The notes under the pieces were generated by a model. It saw only the letters and a program-made list of their open reading frames with translations, was not told the origin of the DNA and made no database searches. This document shows positions 46,386 to 55,112 of a stretch of DNA of 62,117 nt, one piece after another. This DNA comes from an uncultured Desulfuromonadales bacterium (GTDB lineage Bacteria > Desulfobacterota > Desulfuromonadia > Geobacterales > Pseudopelobacteraceae), in the NCBI GenBank assembly GCA_903868145.1, contig CAIPTY010000086.1, positions 1-62,117 on the forward strand, in the 5' to 3' direction. Position 1 is the first letter of the stretch. Every line of letters starts with the position of its first letter. The position numbers and the translations under genes were made by a program.

Positions 46386-47795
46386 ATGAGTCAGATCGTA
46401 TCCATCTCACCGCTTACCCGTATCGAAGGGCATGCCCGGATCAGCATCCAGCTGGATGACAGCGGGCAGGTATCCGAAGCCCGGCTGCACGTCCAGGATT
46501 TCCGGGGGTTCGAGGCGTTTTGCGTCGGTCGCCCCTTCTGGGAGATGCCGGCCATCACCTCGCGTATCTGCGGCATCTGCCCCGTCAGCCATGCCCTGGC
46601 ATCGGCTCAGGCCGGCGATCGGATCATGGGCGTGGAGCCGCCGCCTGCTGCCCGTAACCTTCGCCGCCTGCTTTCCCTTGCCCAGTTGATCCTCAGCCAT
46701 TCCCTCAGCTTCTTTCATCTTTCGGCCCCTGATATAGTCCTGGGTCTTGACAGCGACCCGACCGAACGCAACATCGTCGGCCTTGCCCGCCGCTTCCCTG
46801 AACTGATTCGCAAGGGTATTCGTCTGCGGCAGATCGGTCAGGAGATCGTCAACCGGGTTGGCGGGGGGCACCTGCACCCGGAATTCATCGTTGCGGGCGG
46901 CATGCTTCATCAGTTAAATAACGATGGCCGCGATATCATCCGGGGGCTGTTGCCAGAGGCACTGGAGCTGGTGGGTTTTGCCCTGTCGGTGTGGGAGGAG
47001 CGGTGCAAGATTTTCCGTGAGGAAATGGGGGATTGCTGCGCATTCCCGAGTCTGTTGCTCGGGCTGGTGGACGACGACGGATGCCTTGACTATTGTGGCG
47101 GCAGACTGCGTTTCGTGGTTGGGTCGGGAGCCGTTGTGCGGGAGCTGCAAGCTGAATGTTACGGGGAAGCATTAAGGGAAACTCCGCCGGGTGACAGCTA
47201 TATGAAGCCGACCGAGTACCTTGGCGGGGATGATAGTCTTTATCGTGTCGGGCCTCTGGCCCGGCTTTCCGTGGGCTCGTTTGCACAGGCGCATGGTGCG
47301 GAACGGGCGCGCAGGGAGTTTCTGGGTGAGCCTCAGGCATCAACCTCCAGTCTGGGGTATCATCATGCACGTTTGATAGAGATGCTCTATGCCGTTGAGC
47401 GAATCTCCACCTTGCTGGATGATCCGGTCACCACGGATAGTCATGTGCTGGCCCGTGCCGGAGTCAATGCCTTCGAGGCTGTCGGTGTGACGGAAGCACC
47501 TCGCGGAACGCTGATTCACCACTATCACGTCGATCGGGACGGCCTGCTCACGGGGGTCAACCTGATCGTGGCAACCGGCCATAACAGCCGGGCCATGGAT
47601 CGCACCATCACTGATATCGCCCGGAGACATATCCGTGGAGACCGCCTCAGTGAGGGGCTTCTTAACCGCGTCGAGCACGGGATCAGACTGTACGACCCCT
47701 GCCTCTCCTGTGCCACACACATAAGCGGCCGGAGCGGTACTGTCATCTCTCTGTATGCGGCAAACGGCAGACTGCTTGACCGTCGAACCAGCTAA
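46386..47795 (+). CDS. [NiFe]-hydrogenase large subunit, HoxH-like (orphan)
   Basis: 469 residues. L1 motif [10 protein letters not shown] (Cys62, Cys65) and L2 motif DPCLSCATH (Cys439, Cys442) provide the four Ni-Fe cysteine ligands. A 24-residue C-terminal extension after His445 is the expected peptide removed by a maturation protease. The L2 form DPCLSCATH and length fit group 3 soluble hydrogenases (HoxH/MvhA). There is no small subunit or diaphorase gene beside it: upstream is gltX, downstream a response regulator, so its partners must lie elsewhere. Ribosome site is weak (GGGAG about 20 bases away). Confidence 0.88.
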   Translation: MSQIVSISPLTRIEGHARISIQLDDSGQVSEARLHVQDFRGFEAFCVGRPFWEMPAITSRICGICPVSHALASAQAGDRIMGVEPPPAARNLRRLLSLAQLILSHSLSFFHLSAPDIVLGLDSDPTERNIVGLARRFPELIRKGIRLRQIGQEIVNRVGGGHLHPEFIVAGGMLHQLNNDGRDIIRGLLPEALELVGFALSVWEERCKIFREEMGDCCAFPSLLLGLVDDDGCLDYCGGRLRFVVGSGAVVRELQAECYGEALRETPPGDSYMKPTEYLGGDDSLYRVGPLARLSVGSFAQAHGAERARREFLGEPQASTSSLGYHHARLIEMLYAVERISTLLDDPVTTDSHVLARAGVNAFEAVGVTEAPRGTLIHHYHVDRDGLLTGVNLIVATGHNSRAMDRTITDIARRHIRGDRLSEGLLNRVEHGIRLYDPCLSCATHISGRSGTVISLYAANGRLLDRRTS

Positions 47796-47799
47796 CTCC

Positions 47800-47899
47800 A
47801 ATTCCATATCAAGGCCCTATCTTCGTTGGCTCGTCTTCGGCAGCTCAACGTACGAGAAAGTACGCCTCGCCGCCCTGATATCGTCCTTGATCTGGAATT
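47800..47899. repeat. 100-bp palindromic element
   Basis: Bounded by near-identical inverted 15-mers AATTCCATATCAAGG (47800) and CCTTGATCTGGAATT (47885-47899), one mismatch. Inside lies CGTAC-GAGAAA-GTACG. It sits four bases after the hydrogenase stop; the rest of the 197-bp gap to the response regulator has no gene. It resembles a small dispersed repeat that can fold, but I cannot count copies outside the window. Confidence 0.6.
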
Positions 47900-47992
47900 T
47901 GAAGAATACAGGCTCGACCCCGTGCCGCGGGATTTTACAGATCCTGGTGTTGTCCTTGTTATATGGGGGTGAAACAGGCGGGAGTAACGTTA

Positions 47993-48394
47993 TCAGCTCA
48001 GCAGAGCGATCTTGCCCTTGAAGAGTTCCTGCAGCATCTCATTCAACAGCGGTCGGGAGGTCGGTTTTCTCAGCAGGCCGTTTACCAGGCCTTCCACCTC
48101 GCCCAGCATCTCACTGGCCGAGACCATGATGATGGGAACTTTTGGTCGCCCAATGTTCTTTTCGTGCTCGCGAATCTTGCGAACCGCCTCTTTTCCATCC
48201 ATCTCCGGCATGACGACATCCATAAAAACGATATCGTAGGCTGCCCCGAGTTCGATAGCCTCCTGGTACTTCCTGACCGCAATCAATCCATTCTCGGCTT
48301 CATCATACACGAAAACCTTGCCAATCACTCTTGCCGTGATCAGCCTGCTAATCTCCGAGTCATCCACGATTAATGCTTTCAGCCGTGATTCCAA
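47993..48394 (-). CDS. Single-domain response regulator
   Basis: 133 residues. Receiver with IVDDSE acidic pair, phospho-acceptor Asp59 (IVFMDVVMPEMDG), VSASE, and Lys in LLRKPTSR. No output domain. TTG 48394 is the likely start, with GGAGGTGAGG upstream. It stands alone; no kinase is adjacent. Confidence 0.87.
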   Translation of the reverse strand: MESRLKALIVDDSEISRLITARVIGKVFVYDEAENGLIAVRKYQEAIELGAAYDIVFMDVVMPEMDGKEAVRKIREHEKNIGRPKVPIIMVSASEMLGEVEGLVNGLLRKPTSRPLLNEMLQELFKGKIALLS

Positions 48395-48536
48395 AGTGTC
48401 CTCACCTCCGGATTGAACCAGATGACAGCTCTACACAGGCAACACCTGTCACAATCCCCTACCGAAGCGTATCGGCAACGACCGTACACTTATCACATTT
48501 TCTTCAGTATTGGTAGAAATTTGGATGCAGGTGGTG

Positions 48537-48566
48537 AAAAAATTGAGAGACGCCTCTGCGCCTCTC
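48537..48566 (-). terminator. Terminator for the DUF5684 gene
   Basis: GAGAGACG / CGCCTCTC stem (one G-T pair) with a six-base loop; on the minus strand it is followed by AATTTTTT. Confidence 0.65.
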
Positions 48567-48598
48567 ATCAAATGTCTCAATTGATTCTGAAAAATCGC

Positions 48599-48928
48599 TC
48601 AGGGTTGGTATCTGTCGTCACCAAAGGCCAGCAACGGATAGAATACAAAGGGCAGTATGATCATTCCGGCGGCAAACCCGCCGCTTTTGCCGAACTTGGC
48701 CGCAAAAGCAATAGTCACGATGATCATCATGACCATATTAACCAGCGGGATCAAAAACAGCACCAGCCACCAACCCGGTTTTCCCGTAAGCTCAAGTATT
48801 ACAAAGAGGTTGTAGAAGGGAACCAGGGCAGCCCAGCCCGGTTTTCCTGCTTTTTCAAAAACTTTCCACATAGAGACGATCATTAATACAACAGCGGCGA
48901 GCCAAATCAGACCAAGTAACGCACCCAT
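48599..48928 (-). CDS. DUF5684 small membrane protein
   Basis: 109 residues from ATG 48928, which has AAGGAG at proper spacing (the ATG two codons upstream is too close). Three hydrophobic helices and the motif WKVFEKAGKPGWAALVPFYN, then LTGKPGWWLVLFLIPLVN, characteristic of DUF5684, also seen next to some signal peptidases. Function unknown. Confidence 0.82.
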   Translation of the reverse strand: MGALLGLIWLAAVVLMIVSMWKVFEKAGKPGWAALVPFYNLFVILELTGKPGWWLVLFLIPLVNMVMMIIVTIAFAAKFGKSGGFAAGMIILPFVFYPLLAFGDDRYQP

Positions 48929-49021
48929 ACTCATTTCTCCTTTCGTGATAAAGCTTGTGAATATCCGATTAATGACTAAAATGAGGAAACAATTGATTCG
49001 GTTCTATACCAAAAAGTAAAA

Positions 49022-51031
49022 ATGTCAACATTTATTCTGACAACCGATTATACCCCGCGTGGCGACCAGCCGCAGGCCATCGAAGAACTGGTGGCCGGCA
49101 TCGAGCGTGGCGATACGCATCAGGTTCTGCTGGGCGTGACCGGATCGGGTAAGACCTTTACCGTGGCGAATGTGATCGCACGCACCGGTCGGCCTGCTCT
49201 CGTGCTGGCGCCCAACAAGACCCTGGCGGCCCAGCTTTACGGAGAGTTCAAAGAACTGTTCCCGGATAATGCGGTGGAGTACTTCGTCTCGTATTATGAT
49301 TACTATCAGCCCGAGGCATATCTTCCAACCAGCGATACCTTCATCGAAAAAGATTCCGCCATCAACGACGAGATTGACAAAATGCGCCATTCGGCCACCC
49401 GCAGCCTCCTGACGCGCCGGGATGTGATCATTGTTGCCTCGGTCTCCTGCATCTACGGCATCGGTTCGCCGGAGGCCTACGCCAGTCTGCATATCTTTCT
49501 GTGTCAGGGAGATGAGTATGGCCGCGACATCCTGCTTAAAAAGCTGGTGGAGATCCAGTACGAACGCAATGACATGGACTTTCATCGCGGTACCTTCCGG
49601 GTGAGGGGTGATGTGGTCGAGATTTTCCCGGCCTACGATGATGACAGGGCGCTGCGGATAGAATTCTTTGGCGATGAGGTCGAGGCCATCAGCGAGATCG
49701 ACCCGCTGCGTGGGGTTGTGCGGCACAAACTGTCCAAATGCGCCATCTACCCGGCTTCGCATTACGTCTCTACCCGTGAGACACTGGAGCTGGCCGTGGA
49801 GCAGATCCGCGTTGATCTGGGGGAGCGCATCCGTCATTTCCGGGCCCAGAACATGCTGCTGGAGGCCCAGCGCATCGAGCAGCGCACCTTTTTTGACATC
49901 GAGATGATGGAAGAGATGGGCTTCTGTCAGGGGATAGAGAACTACTCCCGCTATTTCGACGGTCGACAGGCCGGTGAGCCGGGCTACACCCTGATTGATT
50001 ATTTTCCCGATGATTTTGTACTGTTTGTTGATGAATCCCACATCACGATTCCCCAGGTCGGGGGGATGTATCGCGGCGACCGCAGCCGCAAGGAAACACT
50101 GGTCCAGTACGGTTTTCGCCTGCCGGCGGCGCTTGACAACCGGCCGCTCAACTTCCAGGAGTTCGAGTCGCGCATCCGCCAGGTGGTCTATGTCTCAGCC
50201 ACTCCGGCTGACTTCGAGATGGAAAAGAGCGGCGGCGTTTTTGTAGAACAGGTGATTCGTCCCACCGGACTGGTTGATCCGGTGATTGAGGTGCGACCGG
50301 TGACGGGAGATTTTGGCCAGGTCGACGACCTGCTGCACGAAGTCCGCCAAACAGTCGCCCGTGGTGAGCGGGTGCTGGTGACGACCCTGACAAAACGCAT
50401 GGCCGAGGAGCTTACCACCTATTACCGGGAGCTGGGGGTACGGGTCAGATACCTGCATTCCGATATCGTCACAATCGAGCGGATGCAGATTCTGCACGAC
50501 CTTCGGCTGGGGGAGTTCGATGTGCTGGTGGGAATCAACCTGTTGCGGGAAGGGCTTGATCTTCCGGAGGTTTCGCTGGTTGCAGTTCTGGATGCGGACA
50601 AGGAGGGCTTTTTGCGGTCTGCCCGCTCCCTGATACAGACCTGCGGACGCGCTGCCCGCAACATCAATGGGCGTGTTCTGATGTACGGCGACACCATAAC
50701 CCGTTCCATGCGGGCCTGCATCGACGAAACCGAACGCCGACGCGTCAAGCAGCTGGCCTGGAATCTGGAACATGACATCACGCCGGAAACGGTTACAAAG
50801 AGTATGCGCAGCATTCTTGGCTCCATCGAGGAAAAAGACTACTACACCCCTCCGGGCGCTGTCTCGGAAGCATCGGAGCGATATGGAACCGCTCCGAAAG
50901 ATATTCCAAAACTGGTAAAAAAACTCCGCAAAGAGATGCTGGAAGCGGCCAGGCAGCTGAATTTCGAGCGTGCTGCCGAACTGCGGGATCGCGTGAAGAG
51001 CCTGGAAGAGATGGAGCTGGCGCTGCGGTGA
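49022..51031 (+). CDS. uvrB: Excinuclease ABC subunit B
   Basis: 669 residues. DNA helicase-like damage verifier of nucleotide excision repair. Walker A GVTGSGKT at 38-45, beta-hairpin region [27 protein letters not shown], helicase motif [16 protein letters not shown] and the C-terminal UVR motif [20 protein letters not shown]. No clear Shine-Dalgarno before ATG 49022. Stands alone, followed by the Fe-S protein gene. Confidence 0.98.
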   Translation: MSTFILTTDYTPRGDQPQAIEELVAGIERGDTHQVLLGVTGSGKTFTVANVIARTGRPALVLAPNKTLAAQLYGEFKELFPDNAVEYFVSYYDYYQPEAYLPTSDTFIEKDSAINDEIDKMRHSATRSLLTRRDVIIVASVSCIYGIGSPEAYASLHIFLCQGDEYGRDILLKKLVEIQYERNDMDFHRGTFRVRGDVVEIFPAYDDDRALRIEFFGDEVEAISEIDPLRGVVRHKLSKCAIYPASHYVSTRETLELAVEQIRVDLGERIRHFRAQNMLLEAQRIEQRTFFDIEMMEEMGFCQGIENYSRYFDGRQAGEPGYTLIDYFPDDFVLFVDESHITIPQVGGMYRGDRSRKETLVQYGFRLPAALDNRPLNFQEFESRIRQVVYVSATPADFEMEKSGGVFVEQVIRPTGLVDPVIEVRPVTGDFGQVDDLLHEVRQTVARGERVLVTTLTKRMAEELTTYYRELGVRVRYLHSDIVTIERMQILHDLRLGEFDVLVGINLLREGLDLPEVSLVAVLDADKEGFLRSARSLIQTCGRAARNINGRVLMYGDTITRSMRACIDETERRRVKQLAWNLEHDITPETVTKSMRSILGSIEEKDYYTPPGAVSEASERYGTAPKDIPKLVKKLRKEMLEAARQLNFERAAELRDRVKSLEEMELALR

Positions 51032-51112
51032 AAAATTTGTTGGCCTGTTTCGCAGGTGCTGGTTTAATATGCCAGAATGTAGCTGCCAAATTATCACAAA
51101 CGAGGATGCTTG

Positions 51113-52399
51113 ATGTCTGACGAAACGGTTGACCCGCTCAAGAGGGTTGAGGAACAGCTTAAGAGATGTGTCAAATGCGGTGCCTGCCGCCAGAACTGCC
51201 CGGCTTTTACGGCTTTCGGCCGTGAACCTGCCGTAGCGCGCGGTAAAGTGGCTCTGGCGCAGCACGCCCTAAAAAATGATATCGATCTGGATGATCAGAC
51301 CTATCTTGCCATGTCAAAATGTCTGTTGTGCGGCAGCTGCGTGGACAAGTGCCCCAACGACGTGCCAACGGACGAAATAGTTATTGCCGCCCGGGAGGCG
51401 CTTGCCAAGCGGCGCGGTTTGACGACCTTTCACGCTGCAGTCGGTCACGTCATCAAGAACCGGTCTCGCATGAAGATGGGAGCCTGGATGGCCTCGCTGC
51501 TCGGCCCGCTGTTTTTCAAAAAGGTTCCGGCAACGTCGGGGCTGCGTCTGAGGTTTCCGATGCCGTTCATGGGCAATACCCGCCATATTCCTGCCATAGC
51601 AGGAAAACCGTTTATTGACCGTCACCCGGAGGTGATCCCGGGAGAACCGGGAAAACCGCGCATTGTTTTCTTTGTCGGCTGCATGACAAATTTCGTCTAT
51701 ACGGAAATCGGGGAATCGGCACTTGCGCTGTTCCGCCACCTGGGCTGCACGGTGATAATCCCCAAAGATCAGCAGTGCTGCGGCCTGCCGGGTATGTCGG
51801 GGGGCGATATAGAGACTGTGCGGGAACTGGCGGAAAAAAATCTGGCAGAAATGGAAAGGTACGAGGCCGATTATGTCATGAGCGCCTGCGCCACCTGCAG
51901 TGGTGCTTTGCATCGCCTCTATCCGCTGGTGATCGGCAAGCGCAATCCCGAGCTGAAGATCCGCCTGGAGGCACTGGCGGCAAAGACGGTTGACGCGGCG
52001 CAGCTTCTGCACAAACTTGGACTTGACCCTGCGGCCACCGGAGGTGGCGAGGCACTTCGCGTAACCTATCACGACCCCTGCCACCTGCGTACCCGTGGAG
52101 TAACGAAACAGCCGCGCGAGTTGCTGAAAGCTGCTGCCGGCATTGATCTGGCCGAGATGGAGGGAGCTGACCGCTGCTGCGGTCTGGGGGGCACATTCAA
52201 CGTGTACCACTACGGTTCATCCATGACCATTAACAACGCCAAGAGCGATGCTATTGTTGCTACCGGGGCGGAGGCGGTGGCCACCGGCTGTCCCGGCTGT
52301 ATGATGCAGATCAGCGACGGTCTGAAACAGCATGGCTCCCGGGTTGAAGTGCTGCATACCCTGCAACTGCTTGCCCGTGGCCTGAGAGCAAAAAAATAA
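51113..52399 (+). CDS. Two-cluster Fe-S oxidoreductase subunit (GlcF-like)
   Basis: 428 residues from ATG 51113 (GAGG upstream). Two [4Fe-4S] motifs CVKCGACRQNCP and CLLCGSCVDKCP in the first 85 residues, then two CCG domains with QQCCGLPG and RCCGLGGTF. The layout is that of glycolate/lactate oxidase iron-sulfur subunit GlcF and related heterodisulfide-reductase-like proteins passing electrons to the quinone pool. No FAD partner (GlcD) is adjacent, so the substrate is uncertain. Confidence 0.88.
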   Translation: MSDETVDPLKRVEEQLKRCVKCGACRQNCPAFTAFGREPAVARGKVALAQHALKNDIDLDDQTYLAMSKCLLCGSCVDKCPNDVPTDEIVIAAREALAKRRGLTTFHAAVGHVIKNRSRMKMGAWMASLLGPLFFKKVPATSGLRLRFPMPFMGNTRHIPAIAGKPFIDRHPEVIPGEPGKPRIVFFVGCMTNFVYTEIGESALALFRHLGCTVIIPKDQQCCGLPGMSGGDIETVRELAEKNLAEMERYEADYVMSACATCSGALHRLYPLVIGKRNPELKIRLEALAAKTVDAAQLLHKLGLDPAATGGGEALRVTYHDPCHLRTRGVTKQPRELLKAAAGIDLAEMEGADRCCGLGGTFNVYHYGSSMTINNAKSDAIVATGAEAVATGCPGCMMQISDGLKQHGSRVEVLHTLQLLARGLRAKK

Positions 52400-52462
52400 T
52401 GCATTCCGCCTGAAGGGTTTTATTAAAACTATAAATTCTTTGTTCCAGGTAAATTATTTTTA

Positions 52463-52490
52463 TTGACAATGTAGCCCAAATTGTATACAA
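52463..52490 (+). promoter_or_regulatory. Promoter with TTGTATACAA palindrome before the XRE-cupin gene
   Basis: TTGACA at 52463-52468 and a -10-like TATACA at 52484-52489 (15-bp spacing, short). The -10 lies inside a perfect 10-bp palindrome TTGTATACAA (52481-52490), about 45 bp before the regulator's start, which would suit autoregulation. Confidence 0.5.
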
Positions 52491-52535
52491 ACCCCGCACG
52501 AAAACTGAGTTCTATTGTCGGGATCAGGTGATTGG

Positions 52536-53099
52536 ATGAAAGACTTCAACATCGGGGCAAAAATCAAGAAACTCCGGTTGGCAAAGAAGCTGACTCTTCA
52601 GGCAGTTGCCAGAGAGACCGGTTTTTCACCTGCCCTTATTTCCCAGATAGAGAACAACAACGTTTCCCCGCCCATAGCAACGCTTTCCAGAATATCAAAA
52701 TTTTTCGACGTCAAGATCGGACTTTTTTTTGCTGATGATGAAGAAGAATGCCGTTTTGAGGTTGTTCGCGCCCATGAGCGCAAGACGATTCCCCGGGTCA
52801 TCTCCCGCGCCGGAACCAGTCAGGGCTATTCCTACGAATCCCTTTCCTTCCACAAGCAGAACAAGAAAATGGAGCCGTTCCTCCTGACCATTACCGAAAA
52901 GGTGCAGGAGGAAAATACCTACAGTCACGACGGTGAAGAGTTCCTTTTTGTTATGAAAGGCACTGTGGAACTAATTCTCGAAGACAAGCGCATCGCGCTG
53001 TATGAGGGTGACTGCGTGTATTTCGACTCAACCATAAAGCATCGCCTTCTCTCGAAAGATGGCGACGAAACCAAGGTGCTCGCGGTTGTCGCACGCTGA
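52536..53099 (+). CDS. XRE-family regulator with cupin domain
   Basis: 187 residues from ATG 52536 (AGGTG upstream; an in-frame TTG at 52515 is less likely). N-terminal helix-turn-helix (about 8-62; KIKKLRLAKKLTLQAVARETGFS, in parts) and C-terminal cupin_2 (about 120-185; YSHDGEEFLFVMKGTVEL, YEGDCVYFDSTIKHRL). Such regulators sense small molecules. It is 100 bp upstream of the carboxylase gene and is probably its regulator. Confidence 0.9.
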   Translation: MKDFNIGAKIKKLRLAKKLTLQAVARETGFSPALISQIENNNVSPPIATLSRISKFFDVKIGLFFADDEEECRFEVVRAHERKTIPRVISRAGTSQGYSYESLSFHKQNKKMEPFLLTITEKVQEENTYSHDGEEFLFVMKGTVELILEDKRIALYEGDCVYFDSTIKHRLLSKDGDETKVLAVVAR

Positions 53100-53198
53100 C
53101 CGGTAATGGCCGGATGGAAAATACGTTTTATTTTATCAGCCCCATATCAGTTACTCACTACTCACTAACCTCATTACATCTGGAAGGAAGGCGGAAGC

Positions 53199-54923
53199 AT
53201 GGCAAAGCAAACAATTAAACCGATACTGAAGAACCCCTTTGATCCACCCGAAAAGGTCGAGTTCACCATCCCCGGTGAAATTTCCAAGGCCACCGGAGGA
53301 TACGAAGAGGCCATGCGCGAGGGGTACGAACTGACCCAGCGCCCGATCAAATCCGTGATGATCGACCAGATCGAAAAACAGCACTTCAAAAAGCGCATGA
53401 CCGTCTGGGAGCGCCTGCGGGTACTCTCGGACAAGGAGCCCAATGTCCTGTACCAGAACTGGGGCAAGAACCTTGACGGCGCATCGCTGGTAACCGCCAT
53501 TCTCAATATCGGCGGGCGGGACGTGGCGGTCTATGGCCACGACTTCACCGTGCGGGCCGGTTCCATTGACGCGACGAACGGTTCGAAGCTGGCAAAGCTG
53601 TTCAATATGGCGGCAGCCAAGGGGATTCCGGTCATCGGCATGAACGATTCCGCCGGAGCCTACGTACCGGCGGGCGTCGGCGGCCTGGACGGCTACGCCG
53701 AGGCTTTTACCGCTCTCCGCAAGATCAGCGGTGTGGTTCCCTCCATCATGTGCATGTTCGGCTTCAACGCCGGCGGCGGCAGTTACCTCCCCCGCCAGGG
53801 GAGCTTTGTGATACAGCCCAACGACACCTTCTTCGGTCTGACCGGACCGGGGGTCGTCAAATCGGTGCTGGGCGAAGACGTCACACCGGAGGAGCTGGGT
53901 GGCCCCAAGGTTCATGGTAAATCCGGCGTTGCCGACATTACGGTGACCGATGAGGTCGCCGCCCTGCGCACGGCGGTGCGCCTGCTCTCCTACATCCCCG
54001 ACAACAACAGCATTTCAGCGCCGTTCCAGGAAACCAGCGATCCCCTCGACCGCAAAACCTGGGAGATCAACACCCTGCTGAAAAAGGCCTTCAACTCGCC
54101 GACCGGGTTCAACACCCCGTTCGATGTCTCGATCATCATCCAGCAGATCTGTGACCATGGCGATTACTTCGAGCTCCAGCCGGAGCGCGCCAAAGAGGTC
54201 GTGACCGCCTTTGGCCGCCTGGGCGGCAACGTGGTCGGATTCGTGGCCAACAACTCGGCCATCTCCTCTGGTCAGATCGACTGCGACTCGGCGGTAAAGA
54301 TCGCCCGCTTCGTGCGCTTCTGCAACATCTATAATATCCCGATCATCTTCATGGAAGACACCACCGGATTTCTGCCGGGACGCGAGCAGGAAGCGCGCGG
54401 CATTGTCCAGGCCGGTCGTTCCATGCTTGATTCGATCGTTGATGTACGCACCCCCCGCATCCTGCTGATCCTGCGCAACGCCTACGGCGGAGCCTACGCA
54501 TCCTACAACAACTACCCGACCGGCGCCGATCTGGTGCTGGCGCTCCCGACCACCCGTCTGGCGGTCATGGGGCCGGCCGGTAAGGAATTTGTCTATAAGG
54601 ATGATCTTCGCAAGGTGCGCTCCGCTGCCTCGGAGATGGTCAGAAAGGGCACCGAGGCGCGCGTCAAGGCTGGAGCTGAAGGTATAATCGCACGGAAGGA
54701 TGCGGAAAAAGAGGCTGCCGAATGGCTCAAAGCCCAGGAAGCTGCGCTCAACCTGCGGTACGAGAAGGAGCTGATGAATCCCAGGGAAGGTCTGGCGCTG
54801 GGGTCAATCTCCTCCATCGTCATGCCGACCGATCTGCGCAAGGTATTGGGCGAAAACATGAGCTTCCTGCTCAGGCACTACAAACCGGGGCCGATGATGG
54901 GCCCGCAGCGGGAATTCCACTGA
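53199..54923 (+). CDS. Acyl-CoA carboxylase carboxyltransferase subunit (propionyl-CoA type)
   Basis: 574 residues. Transfers CO2 from carboxybiotin to an acyl-CoA, probably propionyl-CoA given the mutase and epimerase beside it. Crotonase-fold motifs: [55 protein letters not shown] and [23 protein letters not shown] before ATG 53199. It is separated from the biotin carboxylase gene by a repeat element of 131 bp. Confidence 0.9.
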   Translation: MAKQTIKPILKNPFDPPEKVEFTIPGEISKATGGYEEAMREGYELTQRPIKSVMIDQIEKQHFKKRMTVWERLRVLSDKEPNVLYQNWGKNLDGASLVTAILNIGGRDVAVYGHDFTVRAGSIDATNGSKLAKLFNMAAAKGIPVIGMNDSAGAYVPAGVGGLDGYAEAFTALRKISGVVPSIMCMFGFNAGGGSYLPRQGSFVIQPNDTFFGLTGPGVVKSVLGEDVTPEELGGPKVHGKSGVADITVTDEVAALRTAVRLLSYIPDNNSISAPFQETSDPLDRKTWEINTLLKKAFNSPTGFNTPFDVSIIIQQICDHGDYFELQPERAKEVVTAFGRLGGNVVGFVANNSAISSGQIDCDSAVKIARFVRFCNIYNIPIIFMEDTTGFLPGREQEARGIVQAGRSMLDSIVDVRTPRILLILRNAYGGAYASYNNYPTGADLVLALPTTRLAVMGPAGKEFVYKDDLRKVRSAASEMVRKGTEARVKAGAEGIIARKDAEKEAAEWLKAQEAALNLRYEKELMNPREGLALGSISSIVMPTDLRKVLGENMSFLLRHYKPGPMMGPQREFH

Positions 54924-54931
54924 GAAACATT

Positions 54932-55062
54932 CACCACGGAGACACAGAGGCACGGAGAACGGCAAAATCAGAAAATCAGGTTTTATTTTTAAAGCTTTTT
55001 TCTGATTGTTAAAAAATGATTTGATGTTCCGATTTTCTCTGTGTCTCCGTGTCTCTGTGGTG
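54932..55062. repeat. Inverted-repeat element without a gene (copy A)
   Basis: A 131-bp unit bounded by 28-bp inverted repeats, CACCACGGAGACACAGAG... at 54932-54959 and its counterpart at 55035-55062; the arms differ by four G/A changes. Inside is a second inverted pair, AATCAGAAAA and TTTTCTGATT, and no coding frame. It lies in the gap between two carboxylase genes. The same repeat bounds the element at 60377-60777, so this looks like a short derivative. Confidence 0.8.
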
Positions 55063-55112
55063 GATTTTAAAATTCTGGATTATATCCATTCTTGAATTGG
55101 AGATAGAGACCA

